From NCBI GenBank assembly GCA_003402375.1, contig QFXJ01000040.1:124001-188000 (forward strand): a DNA stretch of 64,000 bases, written 5' to 3'. The notes below the pieces were generated by a model. It made no database searches and was not told the origin of the DNA. It worked only from the letters and a program-made list of their open reading frames with translations. Positions 8,959-16,991 of the stretch are shown in pieces. Both the position numbers and the translations under genes were made by a program. Each line of letters starts with the position of its first letter. The stretch's first letter is position 1. The stretch is from Candidatus Nitrotoga sp. CP45 (GTDB lineage: Bacteria; Pseudomonadota; Gammaproteobacteria; Burkholderiales; Gallionellaceae).

Positions 8959-9942
8959 ATGAAAAGGGCATTGGTATTTGGCGGCGGCGGTTTCATCGGC
9001 AGTCATCTGGTGAAGCGCCTGAAGGGCGAAGGATTCTGGGTGCGGGGCGTGGATTTGCAGATGCCCCGATACGCCCCGACGGCTGCGGATGAATTCATCA
9101 TCGGAGATCTTCGCGATCCTGTTGTGTGCATTGCGGCGCTGAAGGGAGACTTCGACGAAGTTTACCAACTCGCGGCCGACATGGGCGGGGCAGGGTTTAT
9201 CTCCTCCGGCGAGCACGACGCCGACATCATGCACAACTCGGCGCTGATCAACTTGAACATTCTGCGCGCATGCACCGATGCTCCTATCGGGCGGATCTTC
9301 TACTCGTCCTCGGCATGCGTCTACCCTGAGCGCAATCAACTCGACCCTGACAATCCGAACTGCAGCGAAGACAGCGCGTACCCGGCTGCGCCCGACAGCG
9401 AGTATGGCTGGGAAAAATTGTTCAGCGAACGGCTTTATCTTTCTTATGCGCGAAACTATGGCGTCGAGGTGCGCATCGCTCGATTCCACAACATCTTTGG
9501 CCCCGAAGGATCCTGGAATGACGGCCGGGAAAAAGTGCCGGCCGCGCTATGCCGCAAAGTCGCGATGGCGGCATCCGGTGGCGAGATTGAAATCTGGGGC
9601 GATGGCCACCAGACCCGGTCTTTCCTCTACATTGATGAATGCCTCGACGGTGTGCTGCGCTTGATGCGCTCGGACTATACTGAGCCGGTGAACATCGGGT
9701 CGGATCAAATGGTGACCATCAATCAGCTTGCCCGCATGATTATGGACGTTGCCGATAAAACATTGTCAATCCGGAACATCACCGGTCCGCTCGGCGTGCG
9801 TGGACGCAGGTCCGACAACCGCCTGATTCATGCTCGCCTTGGCTGGGCTCCGAGTTCGCACCTGAGGGACGGCCTTCAGCAGACGTACCGGTGGATCAGT
9901 ACGCAGGTTGAGGATGGTAAGCTGGATCAGGAAGCGGCTTAG
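8959..9942 (+). CDS. GDP-mannose 3,5-epimerase-like NAD-dependent epimerase
   Basis: This extended-SDR enzyme most resembles plant-type GDP-mannose 3,5-epimerase, which turns GDP-D-mannose into GDP-L-galactose (and GDP-gulose). The Rossmann motif is GGGGFIGSHL. The catalytic region reads YSSSACVYPE, with tyrosine-lysine YGWEK. The stretches RFHNIFGPEGSW, GREKVPAALCRK, WGDGHQTRSFLYIDEC and EPVNIGSD match the plant enzyme closely. I prefer the ATG at 8959 (MKRALVFGG) because the Rossmann fold starts immediately; the track start at 8809 adds an unrelated, low-complexity leader. An ATG at 8947 is also possible. It likely feeds a GDP-sugar to the nearby glycosyltransferases; the O-fucosyltransferase-like protein is one candidate user (inference). 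Confidence 0.85.
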   Translation: MKRALVFGGGGFIGSHLVKRLKGEGFWVRGVDLQMPRYAPTAADEFIIGDLRDPVVCIAALKGDFDEVYQLAADMGGAGFISSGEHDADIMHNSALINLNILRACTDAPIGRIFYSSSACVYPERNQLDPDNPNCSEDSAYPAAPDSEYGWEKLFSERLYLSYARNYGVEVRIARFHNIFGPEGSWNDGREKVPAALCRKVAMAASGGEIEIWGDGHQTRSFLYIDECLDGVLRLMRSDYTEPVNIGSDQMVTINQLARMIMDVADKTLSIRNITGPLGVRGRRSDNRLIHARLGWAPSSHLRDGLQQTYRWISTQVEDGKLDQEAA

Positions 9943-10015
9943 CCCACGACCGCGCAATGCGGCTGCGTGTCCACAGTGAGCCTCGGCGGCTCATCATGCG
10001 GCTTATGGGGCTACC

Positions 10016-10936
10016 TCACAGAGTCAGGTTCAGCCCCGCGGCCTTTGCCCACTCGTCGACACTACGTTCGTTTCCTAGCCCGTAGCGGCCGAGGCTGCGG
10101 GGGTCGCCCTGGCCATAGACCAAGGTCTGGAGCCGGCTGACCATCAGGTCCGTTCGTTCATTCTGCCACTGACCGCTCTTCACCTCCCACACCTTGTGTC
10201 GATATCCGTTCGGGTAATTATCGTAGTCCAGATGCCAGATCTGAATTTCGTCTGGTAGGTAAATGTCGTAGCCGTGTGTGAACGTTCGCAGGGAGAGTGG
10301 CCCTTCGTGGCCTGCATTGATCATCGCGGGGTCCTCCGGCACGTCGAGTATCCAGGCGCCATGCGTGAAGACAAAGTTGCAGCACGTAAATGCCGTTTTC
10401 TGGTGACGCTGGGATTTTCGTTCTGTTGACATCTGGATATCCAGCCAGCCTTCAGGTCGGATGATGTCGCATTTCATTAAAGGTACTCCGTCGAAATCGG
10501 TCCCCAGCCAGGGAAATACCACGTTCCTGGCTTTATCAAAAGTGAACGGTGGCGAACTCGTAGTGAGGAGCGGCTTGTCTCCCGGCTTGCTCTCGAGTTG
10601 AGCGATGAGATTTTCGTCCCAACCCGGCGCAAACGCGGTATGTGAGTCGATCAGCAGGTGGTATTTTTCCCCGTCATAGAGCTTCTGAACATCTGCTCGC
10701 GACCAGCCGTAACCGAGACTTGCGGAATAGGCATATTTGCGGATGCGAAACCTTGGGTCGCCAATGAAACGATCAAGATTTTCGCTATCGTCAGCCTGCC
10801 AGCAAATGCCGAAGATCAGACGATCCGGGTGCACAGCATTGGCGATCGCGGAATTGATCGTGAAAGGAAGGTACATATCCCGATACGATGCGATCGAGAT
10901 GAATATCTGCTGCTCTTTTTTTGCGGCGGTAGTCAT
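10016..10936 (-). CDS. GT60-type glycosyltransferase (GlcNAc-transferase family, PF11397-like)
   Basis: Seventh and last gene of the coupled operon; its start overlaps the stop of the preceding gene by four bases. The N terminus IFISIASYRDMYLPFTINSA and FGICWQADD are hallmark blocks of the family that includes the Skp1 hydroxyproline GlcNAc-transferase. The metal/donor motif is in LLIDSHTAFAPGWDENL. No signal peptide is seen, so it should act in the cytosol. Family members attach sugar to hydroxyproline or Ser/Thr in proteins. In this operon, beside prolyl-hydroxylase-like oxygenases, a hydroxylated peptide acceptor is a sensible hypothesis. A paralogue lies at 19510-20520. Fold assignment is strong; substrate is inferred. 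Confidence 0.82.
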   Translation of the reverse strand: MTTAAKKEQQIFISIASYRDMYLPFTINSAIANAVHPDRLIFGICWQADDSENLDRFIGDPRFRIRKYAYSASLGYGWSRADVQKLYDGEKYHLLIDSHTAFAPGWDENLIAQLESKPGDKPLLTTSSPPFTFDKARNVVFPWLGTDFDGVPLMKCDIIRPEGWLDIQMSTERKSQRHQKTAFTCCNFVFTHGAWILDVPEDPAMINAGHEGPLSLRTFTHGYDIYLPDEIQIWHLDYDNYPNGYRHKVWEVKSGQWQNERTDLMVSRLQTLVYGQGDPRSLGRYGLGNERSVDEWAKAAGLNLTL

Positions 10937-12054
10937 ACCGGCTCGAGCCTGAGGGCTCCGATGCGTTCGAGACGCTTGATCACGACCTCAATATCGGCCC
11001 GCAGGCTTCCGGGTGGCATTTCGAAACGTGTTTCGAGTTCGCGGTTGATCTCGGCCAAGCTACGGGTGCCATCGCAGACTTCCCAGATCGCGGCACCTGA
11101 GGAATTCAGCGACACGGTATCCGCGCGGCCTGGAATATCGAGGAACATGGAACCGAGAATCTTTCCCTCGCGTACCCCCTTGTGACGACAGGGCCTCAGA
11201 AATGCCAGTTCGAGTCCTTGCTCACGCCGTTCGAGGAATTCGGAGAGCAAGGTAAGAACTTCTCTGCCGGGCCCGGGTTGGGCGCGCTCAGGCTGAACAG
11301 GCTCCCAGTTTCGGTAGGTGCCTGGGTCCCAAGCAATGTCGCCGTCTGTCGATGCAATAGGGTGCCGGTAGTCAAGAATGGGGGCAACGTTCTGCTGAGC
11401 TTCTATCCCGGCACCCAAATCAGCCACCGTATGCTGGATGCCCGCCTCTGCCGCAGCGATCGCATAGGCAATATTGTCGGCGTCCGATAATGAGCCGTTT
11501 GCCGTGCCTGCCGTTTCTGCGCGAATGATGCTCATCAGCTCCAGCCAGCGCGCCACAATCTTGCGCAAATCGCTCGAGTGGATCAGCACCGGCAGCGTCA
11601 CGGCCGGGAGATCGATCGTGCGATCCACGCAGAATTTTTCGAGGAATTCAAAACCGGATCCCAGCCCGAAGGGGCCATCGCCGCGCGGCAAGTCGGGCCA
11701 CGCCGCGGCCTTTGGCTGTCCGCGCTTGATCTCCGATATAACGGGAAACCGGAAAACACAGTTTGATTCGAGCAGCACTATGGTTCCTTCAATCCGCTCT
11801 GTGAATAGCCATTCGAGCAAGGCTGCCGCTTTGTGGTAAGGCGGGTATAGATCGCCTGTGTACGGATGCGGTAACCAACTTAGCGTCTCAACCACGCGCG
11901 CGAGTCGATGGCATGGAGTAGGCTCTCCCGGTCTGGCGGCGACCAAACGCACCAATTCGCCCGGCTGCCGAGCACGGCCCCAAGAGTACTCGAGCAGTTC
12001 CGACTGCCACTGCATTTCTCCTCCGGCCGACGTACAAAAGACGGTGTAGATCAC
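10933..12054 (-). CDS. Hydroxyproline/serine glycosyltransferase-like protein with C-terminal PqqD domain
   Basis: The N-terminal part (about residues 1-250) begins VFCTSAGGEMQWQSELLEYS. It contains YPPYHKAAALLEWLFTERIE and GTIVLLESNCVF, distantly like plant hydroxyproline arabinosyltransferases and peptidyl-serine galactosyltransferases, though the usual acidic metal motif is weak (ESN). The last about 75 residues, with LNSSGAAIWEVCDGTRSLAE followed by INRELETRF, form a PqqD-type domain. This is the fold that in PQQ and other RiPP pathways binds the leader of a precursor peptide (RRE). The gene overlaps both neighbours by four bases. A glycosyltransferase-like protein carrying a peptide-recognition domain suggests a leader-guided acceptor. 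Catalytic competence is uncertain. Confidence 0.75.
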   Translation of the reverse strand: MIYTVFCTSAGGEMQWQSELLEYSWGRARQPGELVRLVAARPGEPTPCHRLARVVETLSWLPHPYTGDLYPPYHKAAALLEWLFTERIEGTIVLLESNCVFRFPVISEIKRGQPKAAAWPDLPRGDGPFGLGSGFEFLEKFCVDRTIDLPAVTLPVLIHSSDLRKIVARWLELMSIIRAETAGTANGSLSDADNIAYAIAAAEAGIQHTVADLGAGIEAQQNVAPILDYRHPIASTDGDIAWDPGTYRNWEPVQPERAQPGPGREVLTLLSEFLERREQGLELAFLRPCRHKGVREGKILGSMFLDIPGRADTVSLNSSGAAIWEVCDGTRSLAEINRELETRFEMPPGSLRADIEVVIKRLERIGALRLEPV

Positions 12055-13037
12055 GACTTGTTTCCTCCGGAACCCTGATACGCAGCAAACTGCGGTGCCA
12101 CCACGCCACAGCGAAAGTGACCCCAGCCAAACAGTGTTCCAGGATTAGGGCACGCGGCGCGGTGCAGCCATGTCGTGACTGCAAAGCGACTGTCCGCGAA
12201 TTCTTTCGACGGACAGCGCACCGGCATTGCTTCGTGAAATTCCTCGCTCGGGAAAACCACCAGACGATTTGCTACGGGTTCCACTGTCGTGAAGGTATCC
12301 GCTGGCCGGCGCGAACCGCCAGTTTCGATGCAGTCATAGAGCCGCAGATCCCCTCCCGCAAATCCGCGTGGCTCGCGATGAAGATAGTAGACGCAGGAGA
12401 GCACTCTTGGGAGATCCGGCGCGTCGTCACAATGCACCTTGAAATAATGGCCGTCTCCCGCAGCAGTCAGTTGCGATTCAACCATTGCCAAAGGGAACAC
12501 CGGCATGCCGAAGGTCTTGGCGAGCAGCGGGAACCATATGAGCAGTCGATTCTGGACTAGCCGACTGTGCACCGATTCGCCGAAGCCAAGAATGGCCAGA
12601 TTTTGCCGCGTCTCGGGATCATACGAGGTGATGGTGCCCGCCTTGAACTGCTCTTCGGATATCAGGCTGAAGGCGAGCAGTTCGTTGTGTTCCTGCGGGC
12701 TCAGGAAATCGTCGATGACCACGAATCGGGGACGGCGCAGCTGGGTAGCGGAGGTGGGGTGTTCGGCATTATGCACCTTGCCAAGCTCCGGTACCTTGTG
12801 AAGCTCCATCACTACAGGAGGCTCGCTCACTATCGAGACGAGCTGCGACGTCTGAAATGAACAGGCGACTTTGCCCCCGTCCAGCGGGAGTTGTACAAAA
12901 CGATTTCCCGACTCCGGGGTGGATAGCGCCGTGAACAGTACCAACAGTTCCGGTGCATCTTCACGCAGTGTCACTGTATGCTCATGGCCACCTGCCAGGT
13001 GGATCTTCAACTGGATGTCACGAGGTGTATTCATCAC
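12051..13037 (-). CDS. 2-oxoglutarate/Fe(II) oxygenase, prolyl 4-hydroxylase-like
   Basis: The C-terminal two thirds is a double-stranded beta-helix oxygenase. RFVVIDDFLSPQEHNELLAF opens the domain, YFKVHCDDAPD carries the HxD iron ligands, EEFHEAMPV the distal histidine, and SRFAVTTWLHR the 2-oxoglutarate-binding arginine. This is the layout of prolyl 4-hydroxylases (P4H, 2OG-FeII_Oxy_3). The first about 100 residues (IKIHLAGG-like start, VTLRED) are a separate small beta-rich domain of unknown role, perhaps substrate binding. Overlaps of four bases with the genes on both sides show translational coupling. Proline, or another peptide residue, in the operon's substrate is the probable target; this is inferred. 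Confidence 0.85.
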   Translation of the reverse strand: MMNTPRDIQLKIHLAGGHEHTVTLREDAPELLVLFTALSTPESGNRFVQLPLDGGKVACSFQTSQLVSIVSEPPVVMELHKVPELGKVHNAEHPTSATQLRRPRFVVIDDFLSPQEHNELLAFSLISEEQFKAGTITSYDPETRQNLAILGFGESVHSRLVQNRLLIWFPLLAKTFGMPVFPLAMVESQLTAAGDGHYFKVHCDDAPDLPRVLSCVYYLHREPRGFAGGDLRLYDCIETGGSRRPADTFTTVEPVANRLVVFPSEEFHEAMPVRCPSKEFADSRFAVTTWLHRAACPNPGTLFGWGHFRCGVVAPQFAAYQGSGGNKS

Positions 13038-15043
13038 GCGGTAGTCTCAAATAACGTATCTGCCCAGTTCGAGACTAACTGCGCGGCCTCCAGCGGGCGG
13101 TTCCATTGGAACTGAGCGATTGGCCGCTGTTCAACCAGACGGCATAATAAATTCACGGCCCGATGTTGGTCTATTTGGAAGTCCAGTGACGCGCCGATCA
13201 GCGCCGCCACCGCGGTGGCGGGCGACACGGGGATGATGGCCGCGTTTCGCGTGTAGAGTGGTGCTCTTGCCATAATGACAAGACGTGTGAACGACGTTGG
13301 CACCCGCCCTGAATGCGCCGCGGCTCCTTCCGGCTGCGTCCGCGCACCCAACGGGACGATCATGAGATCATCGACGCGGACGGCGACCAAGCCACCATCG
13401 AGTAGCTCCCAGCCATTCTTCTGCAAGGTCAGCAGAAGTGAGTCATTCGGGCCGCCGGTATCACCGGCAATCACCAAGCCCCGTCCGGCCTTGGCAAATG
13501 CTGTTGCCCCGAGCCAGGCATACTGATGCCGAGCCATGGCAAAAATCATCCCGATTCGTTGCTTAAGCAATACCGATAGTTGCGCTTTGTCACAGCTCGC
13601 TCTCGCGGGCCGCCCCCTTTGCTCGATCCAGCAGCCGGCAGCCGTTATGGAGATTTCGAGATTGGCGATCACATTTCTCGCCTGGGTGTGGAGGTGCGCA
13701 CCGAATTCCGGAGCCAATCGCTGCAGCATTACGGCGTCATCGGACCAGACCGCTACTTGGAGATTTTCAAAGGTGACGTGAATGACTGTTTGCTGGGTAG
13801 AGGCAGCAGCATATGATGTGAGAACATCTGCGCCGCCGGACGGCTTTGCCGCGAGGGCACCAGTAGCAAATGTTGCTGGCGTAAGGAAGCTCTCCGGCCA
13901 CTCGCGCATCCAGGCGGGGTTGAGTAGCTGGCTGACTCGGTTCCATGAGTACGGCCCCCGAAACTGCTCGATCATCTCACCCCGATCAAGCGGGATGCAT
14001 TCGCTGAAGGCATGCTGACCGCGCTCGATTCCCTGGCCGGATTCCGGCAGTTCATTCCAGAGATACCGAAACGTCTCGTGCTTGCCGCGGCTCCCGCGGT
14101 AGCGTTGAATTATCCCGGTGAAGGTGCTCGTCATTGTTCCGATGAATTCCTTCGCCTCGGCAGCAACCAACTGGGACAGGTAGGCGAGGCTTAAACTGTC
14201 GGTCTGGGGAAGCTGCGCGAATTCAGGGCCATAGTTGTCGAGAATGTGCCAGTCGATAAAATAGTGATCGGGATAGGCGAGCTTGATCTCCATGAAAAAT
14301 GGATCGTCGCGCTCGTCGGTTAAAATGACCAGCGGATCCTTGCGCTCGAACACCTGATCCATTGCCTCGATCGCTTCGCAGGGTTTTCGGTCCAGGGTTG
14401 TCACGCCATAGGTGACTTTGAAGTCGCCTCGCCGCAGGTGTACCGCGTTGAACGGGCCGATGTCACGAACCACGAGCTCGGCCAATTCGGCGAAAGGTCG
14501 CTTGGCTTGCATACGCTGTAAGAGGCTATAAACCGATCGCCGCGTTTCGTTGTCGAGGTAGAACTGGTAGCTGTAATAGCTAAGGTTGGTGCGGTGGTGC
14601 TGGGTACCGGGGACCAACGGATCCTCGGAGAGTCGGAGCACTGGAATTCGATCGTGCTCGCCCGTAACCGTCAACCAATGGTTGCGGTCACGGGCGAAGC
14701 TCCTGGCGTCATTGCTTGACAGGTTCAGTGTCTTTGGAAAATAAAATGCGAAGTCCCATAACGGCAAGTTTGTGAGTTCGAGACTCCCGAGCCCCTGCAA
14801 GTCTACTGCATCAGGCTCGATCCATGGCACCGGAATGTCTAACAGGTCGGTAATCCGACTTGGCTTCTGGTTGCTCACGCGGCCATCGTAGGCGACGATG
14901 TTGGCTGGCGGTGACACGTTGCCATCGAGAATGAGCAAACGGTTGGTCAGATGCGCGAGAATTACGCCGATCTCGACCGACATGATGCCGTTACTAAGAC
15001 CCGAGTTGCCGGATTGATAATTGGTGTAGTAGAGATATCGCAT
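13034..15043 (-). CDS. O-fucosyltransferase-like protein fused to an HprK-like domain
   Basis: The N-terminal about 370 residues begin YYTNYQSGNSGLSNGIMSVE and contain FNAVHLRRGDFKVTYGV, the HxRRGD block of the O-FucT (GT65/GT68-like) fold, plus FIGTMTSTFTGIIQRYRG near the nucleotide-sugar site. The C-terminal about 250 residues resemble the HPr-kinase fold found in HprK-related proteins of peptide-modification loci: GLVIAGDTGGPNDSLLLTLQ followed by GWELLDGGLVAVRVDD. The usual P-loop GxxGxGKS/T is degenerate here, with lysine and serine/threonine replaced. The second half may therefore bind a partner rather than phosphorylate. The 669-residue fusion is coupled at both ends in the operon. Donor and acceptor are unknown; a GDP-sugar is expected from the family. 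Confidence 0.75.
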   Translation of the reverse strand: MRYLYYTNYQSGNSGLSNGIMSVEIGVILAHLTNRLLILDGNVSPPANIVAYDGRVSNQKPSRITDLLDIPVPWIEPDAVDLQGLGSLELTNLPLWDFAFYFPKTLNLSSNDARSFARDRNHWLTVTGEHDRIPVLRLSEDPLVPGTQHHRTNLSYYSYQFYLDNETRRSVYSLLQRMQAKRPFAELAELVVRDIGPFNAVHLRRGDFKVTYGVTTLDRKPCEAIEAMDQVFERKDPLVILTDERDDPFFMEIKLAYPDHYFIDWHILDNYGPEFAQLPQTDSLSLAYLSQLVAAEAKEFIGTMTSTFTGIIQRYRGSRGKHETFRYLWNELPESGQGIERGQHAFSECIPLDRGEMIEQFRGPYSWNRVSQLLNPAWMREWPESFLTPATFATGALAAKPSGGADVLTSYAAASTQQTVIHVTFENLQVAVWSDDAVMLQRLAPEFGAHLHTQARNVIANLEISITAAGCWIEQRGRPARASCDKAQLSVLLKQRIGMIFAMARHQYAWLGATAFAKAGRGLVIAGDTGGPNDSLLLTLQKNGWELLDGGLVAVRVDDLMIVPLGARTQPEGAAAHSGRVPTSFTRLVIMARAPLYTRNAAIIPVSPATAVAALIGASLDFQIDQHRAVNLLCRLVEQRPIAQFQWNRPLEAAQLVSNWADTLFETTA

Positions 15044-15685
15044 TTATTTCCCGGCAGCGCTAATTGCCCGATCAGCGGGGTAATAGTGGACAAAGATGCC
15101 GGCATAGAAGTCTCCATCCAGCGGATAAGGGCGGCCATGCACGAGACGTGTCCCCTCGTAAAATACGAGCTCTCCAGGTTCCAGGTTAATTTGGCTGACT
15201 CGGCCGTCGATGTTCTCGATGTGCAAAGGCCAGGGAGAGTTTAGCGCGTGGTCCACGCAAATCGTCGAGCTGATGCAGTGCGGCTGCCGATCCACGTGGT
15301 TGTATAGGAAAGCTCCGCGCTGATAGCAACGGATGCCATAACAATAAGACAGGACAAGTGGCATACCTGCCCACGCTTCGTGTAGGGGCTTAAGTTCTTC
15401 TGCGAGTTGTGCGTTGAAACTCTCGTCCTCGAAAATCAACGCCGGGATGGTTCCCGTGGCGACGGCCCTGATTTCATCAATCATTTCCTCGGCGCGAAAG
15501 CGTTCGATATTGGCCCGGAAGTGGGTGAGAAGTCGTTCGTACACTTCAAATTCGAGTCTTGCCTTGCGGTAACCCAGGCCGAGGTAGGATGCCTCGGCTT
15601 GCATTTGGCTGCACTTTTCACGCAGGAACTCCGGTGCTTCGAACTCCGGAACCAATGCCTGTTCGTCAGTTCGCGCACGATTCAT
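15044..15685 (-). CDS. 2-oxoglutarate/Fe(II) oxygenase (second hydroxylase)
   Basis: This 213-residue protein has the oxygenase core near its C terminus. NHVDRQPHCISSTICVDH supplies the HxD ligands. LEPGELVFYEGTRLVHGRPY has the distal histidine, and FYAGIFVHYYPAD closes the fold. The N-terminal helical part (EFLREKCSQMQAEASYLGLG) is typical of the small prolyl-hydroxylase-like proteins. It starts within the end of the upstream glycosyltransferase gene (20-base overlap) and ends right at the start of the O-fucosyltransferase-like gene. Two different hydroxylases in one operon suggest two modified positions or two successive oxidations. The fold is well supported; the substrate is not known. 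Confidence 0.82.
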   Translation of the reverse strand: MNRARTDEQALVPEFEAPEFLREKCSQMQAEASYLGLGYRKARLEFEVYERLLTHFRANIERFRAEEMIDEIRAVATGTIPALIFEDESFNAQLAEELKPLHEAWAGMPLVLSYCYGIRCYQRGAFLYNHVDRQPHCISSTICVDHALNSPWPLHIENIDGRVSQINLEPGELVFYEGTRLVHGRPYPLDGDFYAGIFVHYYPADRAISAAGK

Positions 15686-16991
15686 GAAGTCTCCTTTTTG
15701 CAGCTATCGACAGGTCTAGAAAGCATCGCTCGACATCGCTCTGGGCAACCATGCGGAAGCTCTCGAGATCCTCGATGAGGAAGTTCCTGTCATGAAAGAG
15801 TTGCTTATTCCACTGCGAGCCGAGGAATGGCCCGCCTTGACCGTCGTTGATGTCGGCATAGTAATGAAAGAAAGACCCCTCTGGTAGCGTCGCCTGCTGT
15901 GGTTCAGGTACGGCAAACTGTTGGACGTCGAGCAGCTCGTAGTCGATCCCGTTTGCAGTGAGCGCCATCGCAAAGCAGGCCATTTCTGCGAGCCACACAT
16001 TGTGGTTCGGTAGCCCCGCTGCCTTGCCCAGCAGGTACGTAATTTGTGCGAAGCGGAAGCAGTCCTGAATGATCTTGTCGTTGCCGACGGTAGCGCCAGT
16101 CATGAAGACGGTCACGCCGCCGCGCTTGAGTTTCCGGTCACAGCCTAAGGAGTCCAGGAGTTTTTGAAGATCAATGCCGTGGTCGTCGCTACCGAAGCTC
16201 ATGAACAGCTTGTCGTTGATGATGTTGTTCGAAGCCATGGCATTTCCAGTGGGAAATAGATCATCCCGCATGTCGCCATACAAGAACAGGTCGGTGTCCA
16301 TAAGGCACACGATGTCGTCAGGCTCGACGTGTGCGGCGATCGCTTTCAATGCTTCGACGCGGTTGAGGGCTACATAGCCGCCATGGCTCGACGAGAAGTC
16401 AATTTTGTGGCTGTGTGCGTGGTTGGCACCAGTTATTGTACGCGTGCCGTAAACCTCGATCAGCTGTGTGAGTTCCTTGGAAAGTTTCTCATGGTCGTTA
16501 CATACGACCACCGTGATGTCCCAGCCCGTTGCAAGCTGACCAACAAGCGACTCAAAGAGGATTGCCAGCTGCCAGTGAAAGTAGGGCTTGTCTTCGATTC
16601 CGAAGACGAAACGTATGCGAGGCCCATGCCCAGGCAGCGGGGTAGAGTTCATTGCGGGGGACTTTTGTCTGTCAAGGGACGGTGCCGCAAGCTCGATCAA
16701 GCCGAGATGATGAAATCGGAATAGTACCTCGGTGAGGTCGGAGAGCATGTTGATATCCTCTCCGTTATAACGCGCACGTAGCGCGCTAAGCATGTCGTAC
16801 GGTGTGTGCTGGCCGTCGCACAGACTCCATATATCGGTAGCAGATTCGTTCAGTGCATGCGCCATTTCGCCTTCCGGAGACAGCAGAACGAGTTCATTGG
16901 CTACGGGAAACGCGGCAAATCCTGGTCGCTGTCTTGGCCGTGTAGTCAAGCCGGGAGGAGGGAGCACAGTCAATTGCTTCGGGATACTCAC
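15666..16991 (-). CDS. N-terminal PqqD domain fused to DxD glycosyltransferase
   Basis: Residues about 20-100 form a PqqD-type domain (FPVANELVLLSPEGEMAHAL, then LNESATDIWSLCDGQHTPYD, then a winged-helix-like end). Residues about 125-441 are glycosyltransferase-like. IRFVFGIEDKPYFHWQLAIL opens it, GGYVALNRVEALKAI is like the hydroxyproline arabinosyltransferase/serine galactosyltransferase families, and CLMDTDLFLYGDM carries a clean DxD metal motif. In the sister gene at 10933 the PqqD domain is at the opposite end, so the pairing arose at least twice or was rearranged. It overlaps the candidate substrate gene by four bases upstream. It probably acts on a peptide held by the PqqD domain (inference). 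Confidence 0.78.
   Translation of the reverse strand: MSIPKQLTVLPPPGLTTRPRQRPGFAAFPVANELVLLSPEGEMAHALNESATDIWSLCDGQHTPYDMLSALRARYNGEDINMLSDLTEVLFRFHHLGLIELAAPSLDRQKSPAMNSTPLPGHGPRIRFVFGIEDKPYFHWQLAILFESLVGQLATGWDITVVVCNDHEKLSKELTQLIEVYGTRTITGANHAHSHKIDFSSSHGGYVALNRVEALKAIAAHVEPDDIVCLMDTDLFLYGDMRDDLFPTGNAMASNNIINDKLFMSFGSDDHGIDLQKLLDSLGCDRKLKRGGVTVFMTGATVGNDKIIQDCFRFAQITYLLGKAAGLPNHNVWLAEMACFAMALTANGIDYELLDVQQFAVPEPQQATLPEGSFFHYYADINDGQGGPFLGSQWNKQLFHDRNFLIEDLESFRMVAQSDVERCFLDLSIAAKRRLHESCAN

Noticed and set aside
9958-9995. GAGCC-TCG-GGCTC-like hairpin between convergent genes as terminator
   Set aside because: Stem is short and no T-tract follows, so it is too weak to call.
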